DNA of 38,360 nucleotides from Candidatus Omnitrophota bacterium (GTDB taxonomy: Bacteria; Omnitrophota; Gorgyraeia; Velamenicoccales; Velamenicoccaceae). Every line of letters starts with the position of its first letter. Position 1 is the first letter of the stretch. Positions 30,895 to 38,360 of this stretch are shown here, piece by piece. The DNA lies in the NCBI GenBank assembly GCA_020052645.1, contig JAGVOQ010000018.1, positions 1-38,360 on the forward strand, read 5' to 3'. A model generated the notes under the pieces. The model had not been told where the DNA came from. It worked only from the letters and a program-made list of their open reading frames with translations, and ran no database searches. A program made the position numbers and the translations under genes.

Positions 30895-31980
30895 ATGAAT
30901 AAAAAAATTCTTTTATTTTTTTTGATTGGGTTTTTTATCTGTTCGGTTGTTTTTCCTTTGTCTCTTCGGGCGTATTCTAATGAACCAGAAGGGTTTCGTG
31001 GGATAAAGTGGCAGGCTCCTATGTCTGAATTCGAGCATTTGACATTGGCGCATCAATACGGGTCTTTGAAAGAGATGACGCGAGCTAATGAAGATTTGGA
31101 TTTTAACGGTTTTAAAGCTCAGCGTATACTTTTTTGGTTTACGCAAGATCGCTTGGAAATGGTTACTGTACAGTTTGAAACAGATGATGAAAAGCAAAAA
31201 GCCGAGCTGAAGCAATCTTTGCTATCCCAGTATGGCCTGGGGAAGGCGTGCGGTGCAACCGATATTTGTTGGGATGGACAGAAAACGGATATCAAGTATA
31301 ATAATTACGGCAAAGGCGTCGAAATTATCTTTTCTGACGCTGCCGCGTGGTCTAAGCGCATCAATGCAGTAGAAACATTCAAAAACAAAGTTTTGGCTGC
31401 TTGGCGGAATTTGTCTGCAAGTGGTGATGTGGTTGGCGCGGCCTCGGCTTTAAAAAAGTGGCTCACTCAGGAAGGTAGGGATGTCTTGGATTCGTTCAGC
31501 GTGAGCGCTACTGGTGATCAAATTGTGCTGGCGTTTAAAGGAGTCGGAACTTTTATTTTAACCCCGGAAATTGATAACGGGCCGCGGCGCATTGATAGAA
31601 GCAAAATATACTCTATAGTGGAAGTTGAAGATATTTTTAAAGATAAGCCTGAGATATTGAGAGGGAAAGATATTTTACTTAAATGCGTAGCCGTTGATAT
31701 GGTCGCCGGGCTCGGTTGTAATGACTATCTTATTTTGCAGGATGCTCGAGATATGGACTTACTTAAACGGCGATACGATAAAGATTTAACCTTAGAGGAC
31801 GAGGTGGCGATAAAAAGAATACCAAGGATTCTCTCAGCTCCGACGCTGGGGATGCCCGTCAATATTGTTGAACCAGGGAGGAGCGTTGTTTACCGGGGGC
31901 ATTTTTTTGACGTGAACCTTAACTCCTGTGCCGATGGCTGGAAACGGTTTGTTATAATGGGTAAAGAAAAAAATAACTAA
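30895..31980 (+). CDS. exported hypothetical protein
   Basis: 361 aa with a clear signal peptide (LLFFLIGFFICSVVFPLSLRA). The N-terminal part after it, EGFRGIKWQAPMSEFEHL, resembles a recurring motif of uncharacterised secreted proteins, and later segments (SIVEVEDIFKDKPEILRGKD, LKCVAVDMVAGLGCNDYLIL) look like a small beta domain. No family I can name. Its stop TAA overlaps the ATG of the deacetylase gene (TAATG at 31978-31982), so the two are translationally coupled and perhaps functionally linked. Confidence 0.75.
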   Translation: MNKKILLFFLIGFFICSVVFPLSLRAYSNEPEGFRGIKWQAPMSEFEHLTLAHQYGSLKEMTRANEDLDFNGFKAQRILFWFTQDRLEMVTVQFETDDEKQKAELKQSLLSQYGLGKACGATDICWDGQKTDIKYNNYGKGVEIIFSDAAAWSKRINAVETFKNKVLAAWRNLSASGDVVGAASALKKWLTQEGRDVLDSFSVSATGDQIVLAFKGVGTFILTPEIDNGPRRIDRSKIYSIVEVEDIFKDKPEILRGKDILLKCVAVDMVAGLGCNDYLILQDARDMDLLKRRYDKDLTLEDEVAIKRIPRILSAPTLGMPVNIVEPGRSVVYRGHFFDVNLNSCADGWKRFVIMGKEKNN

Positions 31981-32708
31981 TGAAAAAAATATTTATTTGG
32001 TTTTTGACTCTCTTCATTACGTCCGTAGTACTTTTTGCGGTTTTGAGTATTTTTTTTGATGAAGCCGTCCTTTTAAGAAAGGGGACCATCTATCGTGTTG
32101 ATGTTTCCGAAAAAGAAGTAGCCTTAACTTTTGACGATGGTCCATCTCCGGTCTGGACGCCGCAGATTCTGGATGAATTAAAAAGTGCCGGAGTGAAAGC
32201 GACATTCTTTATGCTGGGGAGACACGTTGAAAAGTACCCAGAAGTCGCTCGGCGCGTGGCAGAGGAAGGCCACGAAATAGGAAATCATACTTACGACCAT
32301 CATGTTCTTTTTTATTACACGCCTTCGGAATTGATTGAACAGATCGAGAAGACAGCGAGGGTTATCGAGAAAATAACGGGGCAGACGCCTCGATTCTTCA
32401 GGCCTCCCAAGGCCTGGGTGACAGAAAGGGAAAAGAAAACCATTAAAGACCTTGGGTACACGATTGTGCTCTGGACCCTTAATTCCAAAGACTGGGTGAC
32501 TTTTGACGATAAGTATATGATTAAATATCTCTTGCGCCACACAAGACCTGGAGATATTATTTTATTTCATGATTCTGGCGGAGCTTTTGCCGCTGAAGGC
32601 GGAGATCGGCACGAAACAGTTTTGGCGGTGAAGTGTTTGATTGAAAGGCTTAAAGAGCGCGGGTACTCGTTTGTGACTTTGAGTGAACTTTTACAAAAGG
32701 AGAATTAG
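31980..32708 (+). CDS. polysaccharide deacetylase (NodB domain)
   Basis: 242 aa with an N-terminal membrane anchor (about 4-26). NodB-fold carbohydrate esterase 4 motifs: TFDDGPSP (catalytic base and metal Asp), NHTYDHH (metal HxxxH), FFRPPKAW (a variant of RPPxG), LWTLNSKDW and ILFHDSGG. It removes N- or O-acetyl groups from envelope glycans such as peptidoglycan or capsule sugars outside the cytoplasm. It overlaps the gene before it and is followed directly by the GT39 gene, forming a three-gene unit. Confidence 0.93.
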   Translation: MKKIFIWFLTLFITSVVLFAVLSIFFDEAVLLRKGTIYRVDVSEKEVALTFDDGPSPVWTPQILDELKSAGVKATFFMLGRHVEKYPEVARRVAEEGHEIGNHTYDHHVLFYYTPSELIEQIEKTARVIEKITGQTPRFFRPPKAWVTEREKKTIKDLGYTIVLWTLNSKDWVTFDDKYMIKYLLRHTRPGDIILFHDSGGAFAAEGGDRHETVLAVKCLIERLKERGYSFVTLSELLQKEN

Positions 32709-34358
32709 GTGATTGAAAGAATTCATGTAAAAAATATTTTGATTCTGGTTGTGCTCTCTTATTTTTTCTTTATTTTTGGCAATAGTTTCTTAAGCCTTAC
32801 AGACCCTGATGAAGTTTTTTATACTCAGACCGCCAAAGAAATGATGCAGCACAAGACGTGGATGACGCCGATTTTGTTCGATCAACCTCAGTTTGAAAAG
32901 CCTATTTTTACCTATTGGATGTTGCGCCTGGGTTTTATTTTTTTTGGAGTGACGAATTTCGGCGCCCGTTTTTTTCCGGCGTTTTTCGCTCTTTTGGGTG
33001 TTGTGGCGGTTTATGTGTTGGGAGTTTTAGGCTTTAGGGATGCAAGGAAAGCTTTTCTTTCAAGCCTCATCTTGGCTTCCAGCGGACTCTATGTAGGTTT
33101 GGCGCGGACAGTCTTTACGGATATGTTCTTTTCCGTCCTTATTCTTTTTTCTTTAGTTTCTTTTTTTTGGGGATATATCAATAGAGATCGGAAAACATTA
33201 AGTTTCTTATTATTTTTTATTTTTGCGGGTTTTGCGGTTCTTGCTAAAGGCCCTTTAGGACTCTTGATCGTTCTTGCGACAATACTCTTGTTTTTAATTA
33301 TTCAGAAGAATGTCCGTTTTATTTTATGCCGCGAATTTCTTTTTGGTTTTATCGTGTTTCTCCTTGTGGCATTGCCGTGGTACCTCCTCATGATCAAGAT
33401 GTACGGCGCGTCTTTTAATCAGGAGTTTTTTTATAATGATCATTGGCGCCGCGTGATCGAGGCGGAGCACGCCAAAAACGATACCTGGTATTTTTATCCT
33501 GCTTCTGCCATTGGCTGTATGTTTCCCTGGAGCCTCTTTGTGGTGGGAGCACTATTCTTTCTTAAAACCCGCATGACCAAGGGGGGGCTGCCGCTGGATT
33601 CATTTCTTGTTTCCTGCGTTGTGTCCGTTTTTCTTGTCTTTCAGTTCGCTCATTCAAAACTTGTCAGCTACATATTCCCGGCTATTCCCGCCCTAGCACT
33701 TATCGCAGGGAATTTTATCGCTGAAAATCTTAAAAATAAAACAATGGGCCGTTTTTTTAAAATCGCTGTTTTTGTCACCCTAGGCATTCTTTTTCTGATT
33801 CCCGTGATTTTGTTGGTCGCTGGTTCGAGATTCGCACAGTATATTTCTTATAAACCTTCTGTCTATATTATGATGGTTGTTTCTTTTCTCGTTTTTTTAT
33901 CGGTGTTGATTTTTGTTTTAAAGAAAGATATCTTTAAAAGCCTGATGGCGCTTTCGGGTTTTCTTCCTTTGATGTTTTTGACGGCGGTTGTTGCTGCGCG
34001 GCCGAATTTTGAACCTTATGTTTCCTCTAAATATTCCGGAATGTATTTGAATGAACTTGAAGATGTAAAAGGCGCGATCGTATGCACTAAATTTTTTGCG
34101 CGCGGGGTGCGTTTTTATACAGACAAGCCTGTGGCTATTCTTGAAATCAGGGGTAAACAGTTTTTCAGTCCGCATCCCATCCCTTTTTTAGAGACAGAAC
34201 AGAAGGCAAAAGATTTTCTCCGTCAACAGCCTGTTTCCTACGGAGTTTTAAAAAAGTCAGTGGCTCGTGATTTAGAGAAGATACTGAACCCTGAATTTAA
34301 ATGCGATGTTCTGGAAGTTTTTGGAAATGAATATCTTGTTAAGATTGAGCGCAGGTAA
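32709..34358 (+). CDS. ArnT-like GT39 glycosyltransferase
   Basis: 549 aa with about ten or more membrane segments. The first periplasmic loop carries the GT-C catalytic motif in LTDPDEVFYTQTAKEMMQ, followed by QPQFEKPIFTYWMLRLGF, as in ArnT and related lipid A or protein glycosyltransferases that use undecaprenyl-phosphate sugars. Starts at GTG 32709, immediately after the TAG of the deacetylase, with AAGGAG 7 bases before. The C-terminal domain ends with a small soluble part (VSYGVLKKSVARDLEKI). Together with the deacetylase it resembles pathways that deacylate/deformylate and transfer a modified sugar, but the window lacks the other arn genes. Confidence 0.88.
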   Translation: MIERIHVKNILILVVLSYFFFIFGNSFLSLTDPDEVFYTQTAKEMMQHKTWMTPILFDQPQFEKPIFTYWMLRLGFIFFGVTNFGARFFPAFFALLGVVAVYVLGVLGFRDARKAFLSSLILASSGLYVGLARTVFTDMFFSVLILFSLVSFFWGYINRDRKTLSFLLFFIFAGFAVLAKGPLGLLIVLATILLFLIIQKNVRFILCREFLFGFIVFLLVALPWYLLMIKMYGASFNQEFFYNDHWRRVIEAEHAKNDTWYFYPASAIGCMFPWSLFVVGALFFLKTRMTKGGLPLDSFLVSCVVSVFLVFQFAHSKLVSYIFPAIPALALIAGNFIAENLKNKTMGRFFKIAVFVTLGILFLIPVILLVAGSRFAQYISYKPSVYIMMVVSFLVFLSVLIFVLKKDIFKSLMALSGFLPLMFLTAVVAARPNFEPYVSSKYSGMYLNELEDVKGAIVCTKFFARGVRFYTDKPVAILEIRGKQFFSPHPIPFLETEQKAKDFLRQQPVSYGVLKKSVARDLEKILNPEFKCDVLEVFGNEYLVKIERR

Positions 34359-34374
34359 ACGGGTTCGCAAAACC

Positions 34375-34403
34375 TTGACAAAAATGGATTGTTGTGGTAT
34401 GCT
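34375..34403 (+). promoter_or_regulatory. sigma-70 promoter of the GAF-ANTAR leader
   Basis: TTGACA (34375-34380), 17-nt spacer, TATGCT (34398-34403) with an upstream TGTGG. Transcription from here would give a ~190-nt leader before the start codon at 34601. Confidence 0.75.
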
Positions 34404-34474
34404 TTTTACGAAGAAGGAATTCGAAAACTTTTTTTGGTTTTATAATTGCAAAGCAAGAAAAATGGATAATGGCG

Positions 34475-34516
34475 TCCTTTTTAGGCAAAGAAAGCTTAAA
34501 AAGGATTTTTTATTTT
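34475..34516 (+). terminator. intrinsic terminator in the GAF-ANTAR leader
   Basis: CCTTTTTAGGC (34476-34486) pairs with GCTTAAAAAGG (34494-34504) around a 7-nt loop AAAGAAA; TTTTTTATTTT follows. It lies between the promoter and the gene, so read-through must be allowed for expression. Confidence 0.8.
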
Positions 34517-34600
34517 AGGGCGAAAATGCTTTTCATTGTTAGAGCTTTCGAAGGATAATCACGGTTGATTTTATCCTTTGGATTTGCAAAAAAGGAAACC

Positions 34601-35311
34601 ATGACAAAAGTAATGCCATTTGAAGAACAAATCAGTGCTTTAACAAAGATCAGCAAGGCTATCGCGTCAGATGTTTACTTGGAAGATATCCTGAGATTGG
34701 TTGTGACGGTTGTCGCAGAGTTGATGGGCTCCAATATTTGCTCACTTATGTTATTGGATGAAAAGAAAAAAGAGCTGGTGATCCGCGCCACGCAGAGTAC
34801 CAGTGATGAGTATAACAAAAAGCCTCACTTAAAAGCGGGCGAAGGCATTGCTGGCCGGGTGATGCAAATGAACAAGCCTTTGGCTGTTTTGGATGTGACA
34901 AAAGAAAAAGAATACAAACATAAAGATATCGCAAAAAAAGAAGGTCTGTGTTCTCTTCTTTGCGTTCCCTTGGCTGTTAAGGGCAAGGTGATCGGAGTTA
35001 TTAATTGTTATACGTCCAAGTCTCACGAATTCTCAGAAACAGAAATTAACATTTTGACTTCTGTGGCGCATCAGGCGGCCGTGGCTATTGAAAATACTGA
35101 ATTATTGGTTAAGACTAAAGTAATTCAGGAGGAGCTTGAGGCGCGTAAGAAAATCGAGCGCGCCAAAGGGATCCTTATGAAAGATGAAAAACTGGACGAA
35201 GCAGAAGCTTATCAAAAAATGCGCAAGTACAGTATGGATAATCGTAAAACCATGCGTGAAGTGGCGGATGCTATTATTCTGGCTTCGGATATGAGAAAGC
35301 TAAAAGCATAG
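34601..35311 (+). CDS. GAF-ANTAR transcription antitermination regulator
   Basis: About 236 aa. GAF domain, about residues 10-165 (ISKAIASDVYLEDILRLVV, VKGKVIGVINCYTSKSHEFS, ILTSVAHQAAVAIENTEL), then a linker helix and an ANTAR domain (about 175-230): RKKIERAKGILMKDEKLDEA, then EAYQKMRKYSMDNRKTMREV and ADAIILASDMRK. ANTAR proteins bind paired hairpins with A1/G4 hexaloops in nascent RNA and prevent termination. The GAF domain would sense a ligand or redox state (as in NasR-type sensors). It has its own promoter and leader terminator, and a sigma-like gene 8 nt behind. The porin-amt-glnB genes downstream suggest nitrogen control. Confidence 0.93.
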   Translation: MTKVMPFEEQISALTKISKAIASDVYLEDILRLVVTVVAELMGSNICSLMLLDEKKKELVIRATQSTSDEYNKKPHLKAGEGIAGRVMQMNKPLAVLDVTKEKEYKHKDIAKKEGLCSLLCVPLAVKGKVIGVINCYTSKSHEFSETEINILTSVAHQAAVAIENTELLVKTKVIQEELEARKKIERAKGILMKDEKLDEAEAYQKMRKYSMDNRKTMREVADAIILASDMRKLKA

Positions 35312-35319
35312 AGGTTTTC

Positions 35320-35841
35320 ATGAGCTTCGAACAGTTGGTCCATAGCATATCACCAAAGTTAAGGGGGATCGCGTACCGATTGAACGGACGTTCTCATTTT
35401 TTCAATGAGGATGATCTCTATCAAGAGGCGGTAGTGCATTTGTGGACAGATTTTAAAGAGGGTAAATTGAGCGATAAAACAAGCAGCTACGTGCTTCAGG
35501 GTTGTTATTTTTATTTAAAGAATTATATTCGTAAAACCCAGGATGGCGCGAGTCTGGTTCGCTTGTCCTGTTTAGGGCAAGACCAGGAAGAAATTGATTT
35601 AGAAAATTTTGTATCGCTGAAAAACCCTAAGACCGATCTCGATGATTTAAGCGGCAAGATTTTATTAGAGGATATTCAGCGCGAGCCTTGGACAGAAAGA
35701 GAAAAGGATGTGTTGTCTTTAAGTTTAAGCGGATTGACTGTGAGAGAGATTGGGCTTAAGCTTGGAGTTTCGCATGTTGCGATCGTGAAGATAAGAAACA
35801 AAATAAAAGATAAATGTCAGAAATTTAGAAATTTTTTTTGA
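35320..35841 (+). CDS. sigma-70-like factor (regions 2 and 4)
   Basis: 173 aa. Region 2 type start: FNEDDLYQEAVVHLWTDF, with a putative core-binding helix; region 4 type end: WTEREKDVLSLSLSGLTVRE, then IGLKLGVSHVAIVKIRNKIK, a helix-turn-helix. It is closest to small ECF-like or sporulation-type sigma factors; the HTH is strong, the region 2 fit moderate. GAGGTT precedes ATG 35320, 8 nt after the GAF-ANTAR stop, so the two are co-transcribed. A gene-specific regulator acting on the downstream operon is plausible. Confidence 0.8.
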   Translation: MSFEQLVHSISPKLRGIAYRLNGRSHFFNEDDLYQEAVVHLWTDFKEGKLSDKTSSYVLQGCYFYLKNYIRKTQDGASLVRLSCLGQDQEEIDLENFVSLKNPKTDLDDLSGKILLEDIQREPWTEREKDVLSLSLSGLTVREIGLKLGVSHVAIVKIRNKIKDKCQKFRNFF

Positions 35842-35912
35842 TTTTGGGTTACCAGAAGAACAACTTTTTTACTTGTATAGTCGAATGAACACATTGAAGT
35901 GTAGAAAACAGA

Positions 35913-35942
35913 GACGTTCTTTTTAAAAAGAACGTCTTTTTT
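35913..35942 (+). terminator. terminator 1 in front of the porin-amt operon
   Basis: GACGTTCTTTTT pairs with AAAAAGAACGTC (12-bp perfect palindrome), followed by TTTTTT. Ends the regulator operon or guards the next. Confidence 0.9.
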
Positions 35943-35960
35943 GAAATTTTTAAGACCTCG

Positions 35961-36008
35961 AGCGTCTTTTGCGACCAGTGATGGCTAAAAAAGACGCTTT
36001 TTTATTTT
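35961..36008 (+). terminator. terminator 2 with an A1/G4 hexaloop
   Basis: AGCGTCTTTT (35961-35970) pairs with AAAAGACGCT (35989-35998), TTTTTTATTTT follows. Inside, CC-AGTGAT-GG forms a hexaloop with A at position 1 and G at position 4, the signature of ANTAR-bound hairpins; three mismatches lie between inner and outer stems. A partner hexaloop hairpin upstream is not clear. Confidence 0.75.
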
Positions 36009-36066
36009 CCGGCATCGTTGCCTAGACCTATTAAATAAGAAATTTTGATTAGACAAAGGAGGGGCG

Positions 36067-36855
36067 ATGCGAAAATATCTGTTCGCGATTATCTGTGTGG
36101 GTTTTCTTAGTTTTGTTTCTTTGGGGTCTGCTGCTGAGACGACGGGCATTTTCTCGGATAAAGGATGGGAGGTTTCAGGAGACCTCAATTTCAGTTCTCT
36201 TTATATGTGGCGCGGCATGACATTAGATGAAGATGCCGTGGTTCAGCCAGGTATTTATATTAAAAGTCCTATTTCAAAACTTGGCCGGATTAAACTGGGT
36301 TTTTGGATGAGCTGGGATTTGCGGGATAAAGATTCTTTAAAATCCGCAGAGAACGATTATATTTTTGATTATACGTATTCATTTGAGTCTTTTGATGTAT
36401 CCTTTGGCCACACCTATTATGATTTTCCTGATCTTGTCCCGGCTGACGGTGCCTCGCGTGGTTTTAGCCGTGAATTCTACTATGGGATTACTTTCGGCAA
36501 ACTTTTCTTATCCCCAGGTTTATTTTATTACTATGACTACGGACGCAAAGAAGAAGGGGGCGGCCAAGGGAGCTATTTGGTATTAAATTTAGCCCATAGC
36601 GTTCCTTTCAAAATGGGTAAGTATGCGTTAAGCCTGGATTTATCAGGGCACATCGCCTATAACAATAAATTTTACTATCAAGGGAAAGGTGGCGATGCGG
36701 CGATTGGAGCGGGTGTTACGATTCCTCTGACAAAGTCCTTAAACCTAAAACCGAATATTAATTATGGGATTCCCTGGGGCAATGTCAGCGATAAAAACAA
36801 TGGAAACCAGAAGGACAGGTTTTACGGCGGCGCGTATTTGAGCTATATTTTTTAA
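36067..36855 (+). CDS. TorF/Gcw_chp-family outer-membrane porin-like protein
   Basis: 262 aa. Signal peptide LFAIICVGFLSFVSLGSAAE, then WEVSGDLNFSSLYMWRGMTL, which is the start signature of the Gcw_chp (TorF) family of small beta barrels; alternating aromatic strands such as DYTYSFESFDVSFGHTYYDF and the terminal aromatic YLSYIF fit outer-membrane insertion. AAAGGAGGGGCG precedes ATG 36067. The gene is 23 nt before amt, so it is probably the outer-membrane entry path for the same solute class. Confidence 0.88.
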   Translation: MRKYLFAIICVGFLSFVSLGSAAETTGIFSDKGWEVSGDLNFSSLYMWRGMTLDEDAVVQPGIYIKSPISKLGRIKLGFWMSWDLRDKDSLKSAENDYIFDYTYSFESFDVSFGHTYYDFPDLVPADGASRGFSREFYYGITFGKLFLSPGLFYYYDYGRKEEGGGQGSYLVLNLAHSVPFKMGKYALSLDLSGHIAYNNKFYYQGKGGDAAIGAGVTIPLTKSLNLKPNINYGIPWGNVSDKNNGNQKDRFYGGAYLSYIF

Positions 36856-36878
36856 AAAAAATACAAAAGGAGGAAAAA

Positions 36879-38108
36879 ATGATTAATGCAGGTGATACAG
36901 CGTGGATCTTAATGTCATCAGCGCTTGTTTTATTGATGACGCCGGGGTTGGCATTTTTTTATGGGGGGATGGTGCGGCGCAAAAACATCTTGAGTGTTTT
37001 GATGCAGTGTTTTGTCATTATGTGTGTTTTGAGTTTGCAGTGGGTCTTGTTTGGCTATAGTTTGTCTTTTCATCCGGGTGCTGGATTTTGGGGTGGATTT
37101 CAGTGGGCGGGTTTAAATGGCGTTGGTTTAGAACCTTATCCGGATTATGCGGCCACAATTCCGCACCAGGCTTTTATGATTTATCAGGCGATGTTTGCCA
37201 TCATCACGCCGGCGTTGATTATCGGCGCATTTGCCGAACGGATGAAATTTTCTTCATTTTTGCTTTTTACCGTCCTATGGGCCACTTTAGTATATGATCC
37301 GGTTTGCCATTGGGTTTGGGGAATAGGGGGATGGATCAGGAATTTAGGAGCTCTTGATTTTGCCGGCGGTACAGTCGTTCATATTAACGCCGGTATAGCT
37401 GCGCTCATAACAGCTCTTGTGATTGGCAGAAGAAAGAGCGTGAATAAACATGTGCCAGCTCCTCACAACATGCCGTTTGTTGTATTAGGAACAGGTTTAT
37501 TGTGGTTTGGGTGGTTTGGATTTAATGCCGGCAGTGCGCTTGCGGCCAATGGTTTGGCTGTGAATGCGTTTGTCGTGACTAATACTGCCGCAGCTGCAGC
37601 AGGTTTAAGTTGGGCAGTTATTGAATGGTTCCGTTCCGGGAAACCTACGATGTTCGGCGTGGCGTCAGGAGCTGTAGCTGGCCTTGTGGCTATTACACCA
37701 GCCGCAGGTTTTGTCAACGTGACAAGCGCTATTGTCATCGGTTTATTGGTCAGCGTTTTTTGTTATATCGCTGCGGCTGTCATTAAGCCAAGATTAGGAT
37801 ATGATGATGCATTAGACGCGTTTGGTGTTCACTGTGTAGGTGGGATTTGGGGGGCTTTGGCCACAGGATTGTTTGCTTCTAAGGCTGTGAATGCCGCGGG
37901 TTCTAACGGTCTGTTTTTTGGCAACCCACATCAGTTTCTTGTTCAGGCTTTGGCCGTCGGGGCGACCCTTCTTTACGCTGGCCTTGCGACATGGATCCTT
38001 TATAAAATTGTTGATTTGATGATGGGTATAAGAGTTTATGAGGATGTTGAAGATGTGGGGCTTGATTTAACGCAGCATCACGAACGCGCATATACGATGG
38101 TGGAGTAG
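36879..38108 (+). CDS. amt: ammonium transporter (Amt/MEP/Rh)
   Basis: 409 aa with eleven predicted membrane segments and no cleaved signal. Family residues: the channel pair of histidines in FAGGTVVHINAG and DAFGVHCVGGIWGALATGLF, gate phenylalanine in YQAMFAIITPALI, and WFGWFGFNAGSAL. AAAGGAGG precedes ATG 36879. Followed by a P-II gene (38326), the universal partner that plugs Amt when nitrogen is plentiful. Located behind the GAF-ANTAR/sigma/porin genes. Confidence 0.98.
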   Translation: MINAGDTAWILMSSALVLLMTPGLAFFYGGMVRRKNILSVLMQCFVIMCVLSLQWVLFGYSLSFHPGAGFWGGFQWAGLNGVGLEPYPDYAATIPHQAFMIYQAMFAIITPALIIGAFAERMKFSSFLLFTVLWATLVYDPVCHWVWGIGGWIRNLGALDFAGGTVVHINAGIAALITALVIGRRKSVNKHVPAPHNMPFVVLGTGLLWFGWFGFNAGSALAANGLAVNAFVVTNTAAAAAGLSWAVIEWFRSGKPTMFGVASGAVAGLVAITPAAGFVNVTSAIVIGLLVSVFCYIAAAVIKPRLGYDDALDAFGVHCVGGIWGALATGLFASKAVNAAGSNGLFFGNPHQFLVQALAVGATLLYAGLATWILYKIVDLMMGIRVYEDVEDVGLDLTQHHERAYTMVE

Positions 38109-38112
38109 GTGA

Positions 38113-38325
38113 CGGCATGATTTATGGAGCATGAGCGACATAAATCATATGCCGGAGCCTACCCAGCACTAATTTTATATAAAATTAGTGCTGGGTTTTC
38201 CCGCCATGATTTTAAGGTTAAAGACGGGATCCCGCAAAAAATGTTGAAAAAAGAGGCGGGAAATTCGCCCAAACAATTTACGTTCATTGTGTTCCGTAAA
38301 TTGTGGGCTCATTAAAGGAGGATAT
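38113..38325 (+). promoter_or_regulatory. amt-glnB gap with three strong hairpins
   Basis: 38113-38150: GGCATGATTTATG pairs with CATAAATCAT..GCC. 38161-38196: a perfect 36-bp palindrome, ACCCAGCACTAATTTTAT plus its complement, followed by TTTTC (terminator-like). 38268-38308: CAATTTACG/CGTAAATTG. The ribosome site AAAGGAGG precedes ATG 38326. The structures could tune P-II expression separately from amt. Confidence 0.75.
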
Positions 38326-38360
38326 ATGAAACTTATCATTGCAATCGTTCAGCCAAGTAA
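38326..38360 (+). CDS. nitrogen regulatory protein P-II, start only (partial)
   Basis: The window ends 35 bases into the gene. The first residues MKLIIAIVQPS match the P-II family start (MKxIxAIIxP). The ribosome site and position behind amt make the call firm despite the short piece. Whether it is GlnB or GlnK cannot be told. Confidence 0.85.
   Translation, partial: MKLIIAIVQPS

Noticed and set aside
34306-34518. 70-aa open frame after the ArnT-like gene
   Set aside because: It overlaps the end of that gene and then runs across the promoter and terminator of the GAF-ANTAR leader; no ribosome site.
34404-34600. Two-hexaloop ANTAR target in the GAF-ANTAR leader
   Set aside because: The terminator loop AAAGAAA has seven bases, not six, and no second hexaloop hairpin could be seen, so I only report the terminator.
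38124-38315. 63-aa open frame between amt and the P-II gene
   Set aside because: It consists almost wholly of the palindromes there and has no ribosome site.
30226-38360. Continuation of the tRNA-core array past the PilZ gene
   Set aside because: No further copy of the GGGGCAG core or of the 15-nt-loop hairpin was found to the right of 29731.

Overview
The window reads as a piece of a Gram-negative, probably anaerobic bacterial chromosome. Signs of this are an outer-membrane porin-like protein with a signal peptide, a ferredoxin-dependent 2-oxoacid oxidoreductase, an HD/KH RNase Y, and many radical SAM and GT-C membrane glycosyltransferase genes. The gene mix and style are compatible with candidate phylum Omnitrophota (OP3) or a neighbour; this placement is an inference from content, not a search. 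Nearly every gene is on the + strand; the only convincing minus-strand gene is a radical SAM/SPASM protein at 22239-23261.

Layout. 172-15777 is a housekeeping block: rarA, a MetV-like zinc/FeS protein, a membrane glycosyltransferase, an IscU/NifU scaffold, 5-formyl-THF cyclo-ligase, rny plus its usual YmdB-like phosphoesterase neighbour, xseA-xseB-dxs, a four-subunit 2-oxoacid:ferredoxin oxidoreductase (korDABC/vor) and gltX. The gaps inside this block hold long imperfect palindromes built from short repeated words (six of them) and a cluster of REP-like palindromes at 11237-11571. 15778-23261 is more accessory: a frameshifted entericidin-like lipoprotein, an AttH/CrtC-type lipocalin, a B12-binding-type radical SAM protein, a PilZ-like remnant, an SGNH hydrolase whose domain is split by about ten TPRs, a small membrane protein and the SPASM protein.

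23640-30118 is the most unusual part. A tRNA-Gln(CUG) is followed by a string of short modules separated by partial copies of the tRNA 3' end (core GTCCAAACGGGGCAG). Most modules begin with a hairpin whose stem covaries while its loop is always 15 nt with a conserved sequence. The modules carry two unknown proteins, an MNT/HEPN pair with its own operator, a membrane protein, a BrnT/BrnA-like pair, a TPP-riboswitch-controlled thi4 and a PilZ protein, all in one direction. No integrase is in the window. I interpret this as a tRNA-anchored cassette array, possibly a mobile system not of the classical integron type.

30226-38360 returns to core-like genes: PAP2 phosphatase, an exported unknown protein, polysaccharide deacetylase and an ArnT-like glycosyltransferase (coupled genes, probably envelope glycan or lipid modification). 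Then comes a nitrogen module: a GAF-ANTAR antitermination regulator with a promoter-terminator leader, a sigma-70-like factor, a TorF/Gcw_chp-type porin preceded by tandem terminators, amt, and the start of a P-II gene (glnB/glnK), with strong hairpins between amt and glnB. The ANTAR protein may control read-through of these terminators.
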